Shown piece after piece: positions 43,481 through 51,388 of a stretch of 64,000 nt of DNA. The notes under the pieces were generated by a model that worked only from the letters and a program-made list of their open reading frames with translations, did not search any database and had not been told where the DNA came from. A program made the translations under genes and the position numbers. The DNA comes from Perlucidibaca piscinae DSM 21586 (lineage in GTDB: Bacteria > Pseudomonadota > Gammaproteobacteria > Pseudomonadales > Moraxellaceae): positions 186,001 through 250,000 of the forward strand of contig NZ_ATUE01000005.1 of NCBI RefSeq assembly GCF_000420045.1, written 5' to 3'. The stretch's first letter is position 1. Each line of letters opens with the position of its first letter.

Positions 43481-45505
43481 TCAGAGGCTGGCGGCCAGCT
43501 CGGCGCCCTCGCGGATGGCACGACGGGCATCAAGCTCGCCCGCCAGCTTGGCGCCGCCGATAACGTGATAGCGCGCATCGGTGATCTTGCCGTCCTTGTC
43601 GCGCGGGATCAGGTCAGTGACCGACTCCTGGCCGGCGCAGAGGATGACGTGATCGACATCGAGGATGCGCGTCTCGCTCTCGCCGACGCGGATATGCAGG
43701 CCGAGATCATCGACCTTGAGGTACTCGGCCTCGGCGATCATCTTCACGCCGAACTGGTTGAGCAGCGCCTTGTGCGCCCAGCCGGTGGTGAGGCCGGGGC
43801 CGGCACCCATCTTCTTCTGGCCCGGCTTGCGCTGCAACATGGTGATCTCGCGACGGGCATGACGCGGCAGGGGGGCGGCCAGGCCACCCTCCTCGCTCAC
43901 CGTCATGTCGATGCCCCAGTGCGCCGCCCACTCGCCGACCGGCTGGTTGTGATCCTCGAGCAGGAAGGCGCAGGTATCGACACCGATACCGCCGGAGCCG
44001 ATCACTGCCACGCGCAGACCCACCTCGACCTCGCCGCGCAGCACCTGCGGGTAGCTCAGCACCTTGGGGTGATCAATGCCCGGGAAACGCGGAATGCGCG
44101 GCTTGACGCCGGTGGCGATGACCACCTCGTCAAAGCTTGCCAGAGTGTCATGGCTGACGCGGGCATTGAGCTTCACGGTGACACCCGTGCGCTCGACCTC
44201 ATGACGGTAGTAGCGGATGGTTTCCTGGAACTCTTCCTTGCCGGGCACGGCAGCCGCCATGTTGAACTGGCCGCCGATGTCGGCAGCCGCCTCGAACAAG
44301 GTGACCTCATGGCCCCGCTCGGCGGCCACGGTCGCCGCCGTCAGACCCGCCATGCCGCCACCGACCACGGCAACCTTCTTGGCCTTGCGCGCCTTCACGT
44401 AGACCAGCTCGGTTTCGTAGCCGGCACGCGGATTGACCAGGCAGGTCACCCGGTCGTTCGAGAATGCGAGGTCCAGGCAGCCCTGGTTGCAGCCGATGCA
44501 GGTATTGATCGCTTCCGGCTTGCCGGCGGCCGCCTTGTTGACGAAGTCACTGTCCGCCAGCAGCGGACGTGCCATGGAGATCAGATCGGCATCGCCACTG
44601 GCGACGATGTCCTCGCAGATCTCGGGCGTGTTGATGCGGTTGGACGCCATCACCGGCACCTTCAGCTCTTTCTTGATGCGCGCGGTGACCTGGCGGAAGG
44701 CGGCACGCGGCACCTGGGTGGCGATGGTCGGCACCCGGGCCTCATGCCAGCCGATGCCGGTGTTGAGGATGGTGATGCCCGCCTCCTCCAGCGCCTTGGC
44801 GATGGTAACGATCTCGTCCCAGGTGTTGCCGCCCGGCACCAGGTCGATCAGCGACAGACGATAGCAGATGATGAAATCGCTGCCGACCTCAGCACGCACG
44901 GCGCGCACGATCTCGACCGGAAAGCGCATGCGGTTCTCGACCGGACCGCCCCACTGGTCCTTGCGCTGGTTGACGCGACGGCAGATGAACTGGTTGAGCA
45001 GATACCCCTCGGAGCCCATCAGCTCGATACCGTCATAACCGGCGAGCTGGGCCAGACGTGCGGTCTTCGCGTAGTCCTTGATGGTTTCAAGAATCTCCTT
45101 CTCGCTCATCTCTTTCGGCTTGAAGGGGTTGATGGGCGACTTGATCGACGAGGCCGACACCGAGAACGGGTGGTAGCCGTAGCGTCCGGCATGCAGCACC
45201 TGCATGAGGATCTTGCTGTCGTGGCGGTGAACCGCCTCGGTGACACGACGGTGATTGAGGATGTCGGCATGACTGCTCATCGTGCCGGCCAGCGGTTTCA
45301 GCCAGGCGCGCTTGTTCATCGCGATGCCGCCGGTGATCATCATGGCGGTTCCGCCCTTGGCGCGCTCCTCGAAGTAGGCCGCCAGCTTGCCGTAGTTCCA
45401 GAAGCGGTCTTCCAGGCCCGTGTGCATGGAACCCATGACGATGCGGTTCTTGAGGGTGGTGAAGCCCAGGTCCAGCGGCGCCAGCATGTGATTGAAAGCG
45501 GTCAT
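43481..45505 (-). CDS. fadH: NADPH-dependent 2,4-dienoyl-CoA reductase
   Basis: Reduces 2,4-dienoyl-CoA during beta-oxidation of unsaturated fatty acids. The 674-residue flavo-iron-sulfur protein has an N-terminal old-yellow-enzyme barrel, the 4Fe-4S cysteine cluster CIGCNQGCLD...VTCLVNP (about 335-355), and C-terminal FAD/NADPH domains (VAVVGGGMAGLTAA, AVIGSGGIGVD). GAGGA precedes the ATG. It is divergent from a TetR-family gene, the likely repressor, with an operator-like dyad in the 76-bp gap. Confidence 0.93.
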   Translation of the reverse strand: MTAFNHMLAPLDLGFTTLKNRIVMGSMHTGLEDRFWNYGKLAAYFEERAKGGTAMMITGGIAMNKRAWLKPLAGTMSSHADILNHRRVTEAVHRHDSKILMQVLHAGRYGYHPFSVSASSIKSPINPFKPKEMSEKEILETIKDYAKTARLAQLAGYDGIELMGSEGYLLNQFICRRVNQRKDQWGGPVENRMRFPVEIVRAVRAEVGSDFIICYRLSLIDLVPGGNTWDEIVTIAKALEEAGITILNTGIGWHEARVPTIATQVPRAAFRQVTARIKKELKVPVMASNRINTPEICEDIVASGDADLISMARPLLADSDFVNKAAAGKPEAINTCIGCNQGCLDLAFSNDRVTCLVNPRAGYETELVYVKARKAKKVAVVGGGMAGLTAATVAAERGHEVTLFEAAADIGGQFNMAAAVPGKEEFQETIRYYRHEVERTGVTVKLNARVSHDTLASFDEVVIATGVKPRIPRFPGIDHPKVLSYPQVLRGEVEVGLRVAVIGSGGIGVDTCAFLLEDHNQPVGEWAAHWGIDMTVSEEGGLAAPLPRHARREITMLQRKPGQKKMGAGPGLTTGWAHKALLNQFGVKMIAEAEYLKVDDLGLHIRVGESETRILDVDHVILCAGQESVTDLIPRDKDGKITDARYHVIGGAKLAGELDARRAIREGAELAASL

Positions 45506-45549
45506 CAGAAAATCCTCGTCAACCGGAAACAGGTCGGCTATAGTCTAAT

Positions 45550-45562
45550 TTAACAACGTTAA
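45550..45562. promoter_or_regulatory. Inverted repeat TTAAC-AAC-GTTAA, probable TetR operator
   Basis: A perfect 5-bp dyad with a 3-nt spacer sits in the AT-rich 76 bp between divergent fadH and the TetR-family gene. It is 44 bp from the fadH ATG and 19 bp from the regulator ATG. This is the standard place for a shared autoregulatory operator. Confidence 0.55.
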
Positions 45563-45581
45563 GATAACACCGATCGATACC

Positions 45582-46214
45582 ATGTCAAGCGATCAGGCCA
45601 CGCCGGCCAAAGCCCCCTACCACCATGGCGACCTGCGCCGCAGCCTGTGCGAGGAAGCCCTGGAGGTGATTCGCAGCGACGGCATCGCGGCACTCAGCCT
45701 GCGTCGCCTGGCCGAACGCGTCGGGGTGTCGCAGACCGCGCTCTATCACTACTTCCGCAACAAGGAAGACCTGCTGCTGGTGGTCGGCGAAGCCGCCATC
45801 GAGGACTTCAACCAGTACCTGTTCGCCGCTCTGGATGCCAGCACCGGTGACCGCCTGGAGGCCTTCGTGGTGGCCTACCTGCGCTATGCCCGCGACAACC
45901 CCGAGGTCTACGAGCTGATCTTCGGCCGCGCCAGCTGGAAGGATGCCAGTCCCCATGCCTTTCACCAGACCGCGCGTGCCAGCATCCGTCACTACAGCAC
46001 CCTGATCCAGGGTTTGCAGGCGCGCGGGGTCATCCCAGCCGTGATCAACGTGCTGCGCCTGCTGCAGGTGGGCTGGGCCACGCTGCACGGCCTCAGCCGC
46101 ATGTACAACGACGGTCTGGCGTTCACGGCGGAAGCCATCGAGGACATCGGACTGCATGCCGCTCGCCTGCTGCGCGGCACGTTGACGGGTCAGTCCGGAG
46201 CTGACGCCCGCTGA
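45582..46214 (+). CDS. TetR/AcrR-family transcriptional regulator
   Basis: A 210-residue repressor. The N-terminal HTH (ALSLRRLAERVGVSQTALYHYFRNKEDLLLVVG) is typical; the opening APYHHGDLRRSLCEEALEVI and a C-terminal domain with LQVGWATLHGLSRM resemble the WHG-type TetR_C_33 subgroup, which often senses acyl-CoAs. Being divergent from fadH suggests control of unsaturated fatty-acid breakdown. The ligand is inferred. A fused SRPBCC-SDR gene follows on the same strand after 83 bp. Confidence 0.88.
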   Translation: MSSDQATPAKAPYHHGDLRRSLCEEALEVIRSDGIAALSLRRLAERVGVSQTALYHYFRNKEDLLLVVGEAAIEDFNQYLFAALDASTGDRLEAFVVAYLRYARDNPEVYELIFGRASWKDASPHAFHQTARASIRHYSTLIQGLQARGVIPAVINVLRLLQVGWATLHGLSRMYNDGLAFTAEAIEDIGLHAARLLRGTLTGQSGADAR

Positions 46215-46297
46215 GGCGACCTCCGGCAGCGGCATCTGTCCACTGGCATCCTGATCGCCTGCACGGCATGCTCGACAGCCTGTGAATGGAGTCCGTC

Positions 46298-47716
46298 ATG
46301 ACCACCCTGCCCCTGGTTCGCCGCATCCTGCTGCAACGCCCGCTCGCTGACGTCTTCGCCTATCTGCGCGACTTCTCGACCATCGCGCAGTGGGATCCGG
46401 GCGTGTTCGATGCCACCAAGGTCACGCCGGGACCGGCCGATGCCGGCAGCCAGTTCGCGCTGACCCTGAACGTGCTGGGACGCGCAGTACCCATGCAGTA
46501 CACGCTGATCCGCTGCGAATCACCGGATGCCGGCGGTGTTGCCACGCTCGTGCTGGACGGTCGCGGCGAGGGTTTCTCGGCCCTGGACACGCTGCGCCTG
46601 AGCGCCGATGGCGAGGGCAGCACCTGGCTGGACTATCGCGCCGACCTGCAGCTCGGCGATGTGCCCGGCTGGCTGCTGCCCGGCCTGCGGGCCTGGGGCC
46701 GTCGCCTCGCCGACCAGGCCATGGCCGGCCTGCAGCGGGCACTCTGCGAGGACGGTCCGGAGTCCGTGTCGGTACTTGGACGCGTCAGCGAGCGCCTGGT
46801 GCTGCCGGGCATGCTCAATTACACCCGACGCGGCTATCGCCAGCAGCACTCGCGCGGCTTGTCGCGACGCCTCGACGGGCGCACCGTGGGCATCACCGGC
46901 ATCACGTCGGGACTGGGCCAGGCAGCAGCGCTCGAGCTGGCACGCCTGGGCGCCACCCTGGTGCTTGTGGGGCGCGACCGCACCCGTCTCGAGGCCTGCG
47001 TGGAGGACCTGCGGGCGCGCAGCGGCAGCGCTGCCGCGATGCGCGTGCACGAGGCCGAACTGAGCTCGCTGGCCAGCACACGCGATCTGGTCGAGCGCCT
47101 GCGTCGCGACGAGCCGGCGCTGGATGTCTGGATCAACAATGCCGGCGCCCTGTTCAACGACCACGCCCTGACTGCCGAAGGTCACGAGCGCTCGCTGGCA
47201 GTGAACTTCCTGTCGCCCGCGTTGCTGTCGCAGGCACTGGCACCGGCACTGGCGGCACGCCGCGGCCGCCTGATCCAGGTGGTTTCGGGGGGGCTCTACA
47301 CCCAGCCGGTGCGACTGGACGACATCAACTACACCACGGAGCCCTACAACGGCCCCAAGGCTTACGCCCGCGCCAAGCGAGCCCTCCTGGATCTGACTCA
47401 GCGACTGGCTGCCGACCCCGCACTGGCCGGCCTGGGCTGTCATGTCATGCATCCGGGCTGGGCAGCGACACCCGGCGTGGCTTCGGCGCTGCCCGGCTTC
47501 AACCAGCGCCTTGGCGAACGTCTGCGTACTCCGCGCATGGGCGCTGACACCATGGTCTGGCTGGCCAGCCATCCGGCACTGGATGATCCGGCGCTGTCCG
47601 GCCGCTTCTGGTTCGACCGGGCGCCACGCCCGACCGCTCTGCTGCCCGGCACCGCCAGCAACGCCGCCACCGTGGATGCGCTGCTGGCCAGGGTGGCCAA
47701 TCTGTCAGCGGCGTGA
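46298..47716 (+). CDS. SRPBCC-SDR fusion protein
   Basis: A 472-residue two-domain protein. Residues about 5-150 resemble an SRPBCC/polyketide-cyclase-type lipid-binding fold (RPLADVFAYLRDFSTIAQWDPGV...). Residues about 195-460 are an SDR of the DHRS12/retinol-dehydrogenase style: VGITGITSGLGQAAALEL cofactor loop, NNAGALFNDH, VVSGGLY, and catalytic YARAK. A linker (LPGMLNYTRRGYRQQH) joins them. GGAG at suitable spacing supports ATG 46298 over 46286. A hydrophobic ligand could be passed from the binding domain to the reductase, but the substrate is unknown. It ends overlapping a convergent DUF2834-like gene by 12 bp. Confidence 0.82.
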   Translation: MTTLPLVRRILLQRPLADVFAYLRDFSTIAQWDPGVFDATKVTPGPADAGSQFALTLNVLGRAVPMQYTLIRCESPDAGGVATLVLDGRGEGFSALDTLRLSADGEGSTWLDYRADLQLGDVPGWLLPGLRAWGRRLADQAMAGLQRALCEDGPESVSVLGRVSERLVLPGMLNYTRRGYRQQHSRGLSRRLDGRTVGITGITSGLGQAAALELARLGATLVLVGRDRTRLEACVEDLRARSGSAAAMRVHEAELSSLASTRDLVERLRRDEPALDVWINNAGALFNDHALTAEGHERSLAVNFLSPALLSQALAPALAARRGRLIQVVSGGLYTQPVRLDDINYTTEPYNGPKAYARAKRALLDLTQRLAADPALAGLGCHVMHPGWAATPGVASALPGFNQRLGERLRTPRMGADTMVWLASHPALDDPALSGRFWFDRAPRPTALLPGTASNAATVDALLARVANLSAA

Positions 47717-48013
47717 GTCCGCAGCGCCTGCGGGCGCTGTCAGCAGGTAGAGCAACGGCCCCAGCGAACCGGCAGTGAGGGTAAGCAGAATCCAGGGGGC
47801 GGCGCGCCGGCCCGTGCGTCGTGCGTCCTGTACCAGCCAGAGACAGGCCAGCACCGCCATCACCACCAGATCGGACAGGATCTGCCGGCTTCCGGTGCTG
47901 GCAAATCCGTCACGCCAGATGCCGTCGTAACCGATCTCGGCCATCACGGCGAAGGAATACAGCGCAAACGGCAGCAGCAGGGTCAGCACCAGCCATTTCG
48001 GGGGATGCATCAT
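47705..48013 (-). CDS. DUF2834-like small membrane protein
   Basis: A 102-residue protein with three predicted membrane helices (about 6-23, 41-59 and 70-92). The pattern LYSFAVMAEIGYDG..., LSDLVVMAVLACLWLVQDARRTG and GSLGPLLYLL follows the DUF2834 layout. Function unknown. AGGA lies 8 nt before the first of two adjacent ATGs (48013/48010). It is divergent from the XRE regulator gene (127 bp) and its end overlaps the SRPBCC-SDR gene. Confidence 0.65.
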   Translation of the reverse strand: MMHPPKWLVLTLLLPFALYSFAVMAEIGYDGIWRDGFASTGSRQILSDLVVMAVLACLWLVQDARRTGRRAAPWILLTLTAGSLGPLLYLLTAPAGAADSRR

Positions 48014-48139
48014 GATCGTCGTCCTCAAGGAGTGGGAAGCCCAGCGTGGCAGCCACGGCAAGCGCCCGACAATTACCTCCGAGGTCATCGCGATCAGCAC
48101 CCCATGACGGTAGTCTGTAATCCTGTCCGGAGATTGCCG

Positions 48140-48940
48140 ATGAATGCACGCGCCTTTCCCCATGCCCTGAAAGCCTGGCGTCAGTCACGCCGTCGCAGCC
48201 AGCTCGATCTGGCCCTGGCCGCCAGCGTCTCGCAGCGCCATCTGAGCTTCCTCGAGTCCGGCAAGGCTGCGCCCAGCCGGCAGATGGTACTGCAGCTCGC
48301 CGACGCGCTCGAACTGCCGCTGCGCGAATGCAACGACCTGCTGCAGGCGGCGGGATTCGCCCCTGCCTATGCCGAGCCGACGCTGGATGACGCCCAGCTG
48401 GCGCCGGTACGCGAGGCGCTGACCTGCATGCTCGAACACCACGCGCCGTTTCCGGCGCTGGTGGTGGACCGCGACTGGCAGCTGCTGCAGATCAATGACG
48501 GCGTGCAGCGCCTGCTCGGCGCCTGCGAACTGACGCCCGAACGGCTGGCCCGCCTTGGCGATGCGCAGGGTCGTCTCAACACCCTGCGACTGACGCTGCA
48601 CCCGGACGGCCTCAGTCCCTTCATCGAGAACCGCGACCAGGTGCTTGCGCATCTGGTCAGCCGCAGCCGCCGCGACCAGGCCCTGAGCCTGCGTGGGCAC
48701 AGCTGGCAGGCCATCGCCGATCTGGTGCCAGCAGGACTGGCGGCCCAGCATGCCCTGCCACATGCCCTGCTGCCGGTGCTGCCCCTGGTGCTGCGCATCG
48801 GTGACACCCGGCTCAGCCTGTTCACCACCCTGACCACCTTCGGCACGCCGCTGGACGTGACCACCGACGAGCTGCGTGTGGAAAGCTTCTACCCCATGGA
48901 CGAGGAAACCCGCGCCTGGTTCCGGGGGGCGCAGGCATGA
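48140..48940 (+). CDS. XRE-family regulator with MmyB-like ligand domain
   Basis: A 266-residue regulator: N-terminal HTH (LKAWRQSRRRSQLDLALAASVSQRHLSFLESGKAAPS) joined to a MmyB-like C-terminal domain (FPALVVDRDWQLLQINDGVQRLL..., RLTLHPDGLSPFIENR, and TPLDVTTDELRVESFYPMDEETRAWF). MmyB-type domains have a PAS-like fold and are thought to bind fatty-acid-like ligands. GGAG at 8 nt supports ATG 48140; an upstream ATG at 48104 is less likely. Its stop overlaps the next gene as ATGA. It may also control the divergent DUF2834-like gene. Confidence 0.85.
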   Translation: MNARAFPHALKAWRQSRRRSQLDLALAASVSQRHLSFLESGKAAPSRQMVLQLADALELPLRECNDLLQAAGFAPAYAEPTLDDAQLAPVREALTCMLEHHAPFPALVVDRDWQLLQINDGVQRLLGACELTPERLARLGDAQGRLNTLRLTLHPDGLSPFIENRDQVLAHLVSRSRRDQALSLRGHSWQAIADLVPAGLAAQHALPHALLPVLPLVLRIGDTRLSLFTTLTTFGTPLDVTTDELRVESFYPMDEETRAWFRGAQA

Positions 48941-49314
48941 GCATCACGGCATTTCTGCTGACACTGGGACTCGGCGTGACGGCCGTCATCCATCTGCTGC
49001 CCCTCCTCGGCCTGCGCTCTGCCGCCCAGCTCGAACGGCTCTACGGGCTGACGCTGACGGATGACGATCTGGTGCTGCTCATGCGCCACCGCGCCCTGCT
49101 CTTCGGCCTGCTCGGGGCACTTTGTCTGGCGGCGATTGTCCGGCCTGAGCTTGTCCCCGCCGCGCTGATCGGCGGCTGGATCAGCGTGACCGACTTTCTC
49201 GGACTGGCTGGCGCAGGCAGCAGGCGGCGCACGGAGATTCGTCGGGTGATCCGGGCCGACTGGATCGCGGTGCTCGCGTTGACGCTGGCAACAGGGGCAT
49301 GGCTCGCGGGCTGA
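48937..49314 (+). CDS. Small four-helix membrane protein of unknown function
   Basis: A 125-residue protein with about four hydrophobic helices and a short cytoplasmic Arg-rich loop (GAGSRRRTEIRRVIRADW). IHLLPLLGLRSAAQLERLYGL and LVLLMRHRALLFGLLGALC are the most distinctive segments. Similar proteins occur in Pseudomonas, sometimes under misleading enzyme names; I see no enzyme motif. It overlaps the XRE regulator gene by 4 nt, so the two are translated together and may be functionally linked. Confidence 0.7.
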   Translation: MSITAFLLTLGLGVTAVIHLLPLLGLRSAAQLERLYGLTLTDDDLVLLMRHRALLFGLLGALCLAAIVRPELVPAALIGGWISVTDFLGLAGAGSRRRTEIRRVIRADWIAVLALTLATGAWLAG

Positions 49315-49316
49315 CG

Positions 49317-49345
49317 CTGGCAAGGCCGGGCGGTCATGCTAAGAT
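49317..49345 (+). promoter_or_regulatory. Probable tRNA promoter
   Basis: CTGGCA (49317-49322), a 17-bp spacer, and TAAGAT (49340-49345) with an upstream TG, followed by the GC-rich discriminator typical of stable-RNA promoters. The start would be about 62 nt before the tRNA. Confidence 0.45.
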
Positions 49346-49413
49346 GCGCCCCCGCCTGCGCTGTCGCTGCAGGCACGACAGCCAGGGAGAACGCACGCTC
49401 TCCCGGCCGCTAC

Positions 49414-49490
49414 GGGCCTGTAGCTCAGTCGGTCAGAGCAGAGGACTCATAATCCTTTGGTCCTGGGTTCAAGTCCCAGCGGGCCCACCA
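49414..49490 (+). tRNA. tRNA with CAT anticodon, best read as tRNA-Ile2 (lysidine type)
   Basis: A 77-nt cloverleaf with encoded CCA: acceptor GGGCCTG/CGGGCCC, D stem GCTC/GAGC, anticodon loop CTCATAA (CAT at 49448-49450), T stem CTGGG/CCCAG. The CAT anticodon fits elongator Met or Ile2. C4-G69 and C5-G68 pairs, and overall likeness to E. coli ileX, favour Ile2, whose C34 is changed to lysidine by TilS so that it reads AUA. The initiator Met is excluded because the 1-72 pair is matched. Confidence 0.9.
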
Positions 49491-49678
49491 TCTAATTCAC
49501 GCCCCAACTTGCCGGAAACCACGCCGCTCTCTCGCACTGACCGAATCATGCAGTCAATTGCCGCGTCAGGGCTCTCAAACGCTGAACAGGTTCGCTCCTG
49601 CAGGTCACACAGCCACTTGCTGCCAAACCAGTCCATCCTGAAAAGAACTCCCGCATGAGCCGCCCTGACCTGTGCCAT
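49469..49678 (-). CDS. Candidate small protein overlapping the tRNA 3' end
   Basis: A 69-codon minus-strand frame with ATG at 49678 preceded by AAAGG at 9 nt. It reads plausibly (VLFRMDWFGSKWLCDLQERT), with two Trp and two Cys in its middle part, but the last codons run antisense into the tRNA gene. No family recognised. It may be a real small gene or a remnant. The surrounding 49491-49760 is visibly less GC-rich than the rest of the window. Confidence 0.3.
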   Translation of the reverse strand: MAQVRAAHAGVLFRMDWFGSKWLCDLQERTCSAFESPDAAIDCMIRSVRESGVVSGKLGRELDGGPAGT

Positions 49679-49760
49679 GAAATTTGCCTTTGACGCAAAC
49701 CGGCTTGCCTTCCAGAGCAATAAACGTCAAAAGAAAGGACTCTCCTGGGCCAGCATATCC

Positions 49761-50147
49761 ATGAACTGCATGCGACACGACACCCTGCGCGACAATGGTC
49801 AGGTCATGCACCAGACGCGCTGGCGCCTTGCCGGCGCAGATCTGGTGGCACGCTGGTCAGAACAGCCTCTGCGACTGCATGCCGTGACGCTGCTGGCGAA
49901 TGCGCCGGTAAGTAGTCACGGCGGTATTGGCGATCACCCGGAGGGCGTGCTCGCCAGCGTGGCCTGGCTGGCCTGCGAACTGGCCAGCCGGCAGCTGCCG
50001 CTGACCGATCCGTTGCAGAATGATCTGGCCGATGCCGTGCTGGCTTTGCGTGAACAGCTGCTGCAGTCGGCAGCCTGGAAGGATGAGCGCCCGCGGGATG
50101 AATCGACGGTGACGCGACTGGACAGGGCACGCCCCGTCAAAGCATGA
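49761..50147 (+). CDS. Hypothetical protein
   Basis: A 128-residue frame from the ATG at 49761 (others at 49677, 49770 and 49806 are in frame; none has a good ribosome site). Residues after about 16 (HQTRWRLAGADLVARW) show normal high-GC codon use and a helical middle (VLASVAWLACELASRQ, DALADAVLALREQLL-like), but there is no recognised domain or signal peptide. Its last 11 bp overlap the end of the convergent DUF445 gene. The short N-terminal start at 49806 may be the true one. Confidence 0.4.
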   Translation: MNCMRHDTLRDNGQVMHQTRWRLAGADLVARWSEQPLRLHAVTLLANAPVSSHGGIGDHPEGVLASVAWLACELASRQLPLTDPLQNDLADAVLALREQLLQSAAWKDERPRDESTVTRLDRARPVKA

Positions 50148-51357
50148 ACTGGATCTGCAGCTCGCCGACCAGGAAACCCAGCACCGCACCGACCAGGATC
50201 AGCGCCCACTCGTCTTCCTTGAACGCCGGACGCAGCATGCCCTCGAACTCCTCGGGGGTGAGCTTCTGCATGCGCGTTACCAGGGTGTTGCGCACATCCA
50301 TGGCGTCCTCGGCATAGTCCTCGACGTGCTTCATGGTCTCCGGCATCTTCGCCATGATGCGATCGGCGATGACCTGCTTCATCTCGATGTAGCGCTGGCT
50401 GCCGACGGCGTAGACCACCAGCGGACGGGCAATGCCGGCCTGCTCGTCGACGACGCGCTTCACGTTCTTGTGGATGAGCTCCATGATGCGATCGGCGAAG
50501 GCGCCGCGGAACAGCTCCTCCATCATGTTGGCCGGGGTCAGCAGCTGCTTGGAGATCAGTGACGCGTAATCGGCGGCGACCTCGTTCTGGCGCTTGAGAA
50601 ACAGGCCCTGGAAGGTGACACCGAACACCGTCACCGGATGCTGCGGACGGAACATCATCTGCAGAGCGATCCAGTCACTGAAGAAGCCCACGAAGCCCCC
50701 GAACAGCGGCAGCATCCAGGGCTCGCGCCAGATCAGCCAGCACACCATCTGCACCAGGCCGATGCCGAAGCCGAAGAAGAAGCCGGCGTTGCTGAAGAAA
50801 CGGAACTCCTGGCTGCCGACCTTGCGGAAGATCTCGTTGAGCAGGCGCTTGTCGCGTAGCAGGTTGGTCACCACCATGTGCTTGAGATCGAAGTAGCGGT
50901 CGATGTTGCCCTGCACCTCCGTCATGATGGCGGCGACGATGGCCGGCGACTCGGCGCGCACGCGCTGGATGATGCGCTGGCGCGCGAAGTCCGGCATGCC
51001 TTCCCACAGACCCGGCTGATACTGCTGGGCGACATCGCGCACGATGTCCTCGGCAGCCGCCATCATCGGGGTCTCGATCTCCCGGGCGATGCGCTGGGGA
51101 TCAAGCCGGGCGAAGATCTCGGCAGGCCGGATCAGGCGCTTGGTCATCAGGTCGACGGCGATGGTGGCCATCTTCTCGGCCTTGCGCGGCACGATGCCCT
51201 GCCAGCCCAGGAATGGCTTGATGCCGACGAACTCCAGCGGCGCGAACATCATGTGGATGGCGACGACCTTGGTGACGTAGCCGATGATGCCGCTGATGAA
51301 CGGAATGGAAATGTAAAGCCAGAGGTCGGCCTTGAAGTCGGCAATCAGCTGTTCCAT
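50137..51357 (-). CDS. DUF445 family membrane-anchored protein
   Basis: A 406-residue protein with an N-terminal hydrophobic helix (LYISIPFISGIIGYVTKVVAIHMMF), a long helical middle, a second membrane pair (about 195-250, FFFGFGIGLVQMVCWLIW...GGFVGFFSDWIALQMMF), and a C-terminal helix (LILVGAVLGFLVG). The repeated G-x-x-T/D-x-x-A-x-x-M-M-F segments are the DUF445 hallmark. Function unknown; homologues are widespread in Gammaproteobacteria. It is the last gene of the leftward hisZ-purA-DUF2505-DUF445 run. Confidence 0.88.
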   Translation of the reverse strand: MEQLIADFKADLWLYISIPFISGIIGYVTKVVAIHMMFAPLEFVGIKPFLGWQGIVPRKAEKMATIAVDLMTKRLIRPAEIFARLDPQRIAREIETPMMAAAEDIVRDVAQQYQPGLWEGMPDFARQRIIQRVRAESPAIVAAIMTEVQGNIDRYFDLKHMVVTNLLRDKRLLNEIFRKVGSQEFRFFSNAGFFFGFGIGLVQMVCWLIWREPWMLPLFGGFVGFFSDWIALQMMFRPQHPVTVFGVTFQGLFLKRQNEVAADYASLISKQLLTPANMMEELFRGAFADRIMELIHKNVKRVVDEQAGIARPLVVYAVGSQRYIEMKQVIADRIMAKMPETMKHVEDYAEDAMDVRNTLVTRMQKLTPEEFEGMLRPAFKEDEWALILVGAVLGFLVGELQIQFML

Positions 51358-51388
51358 CGTGCGCTACCACCCGGACATCGGCAACGCC

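Noticed and set aside
43565..45553. A 662-codon plus-strand frame opposite fadH
   Set aside because: Antisense shadow of a clear FadH; it would also occupy the fadH promoter and the divergent operator.
45647..45850. A separate small gene inside the TetR region
   Set aside because: It is an alternate-frame shadow of the TetR regulator, whose HTH motif is clear.
49414..49490. tRNA as an attachment site of an integrated element
   Set aside because: No second copy of the tRNA 3' end, no integrase and no phage genes were found in the window; kept only as a weak finding about the flanking DNA.
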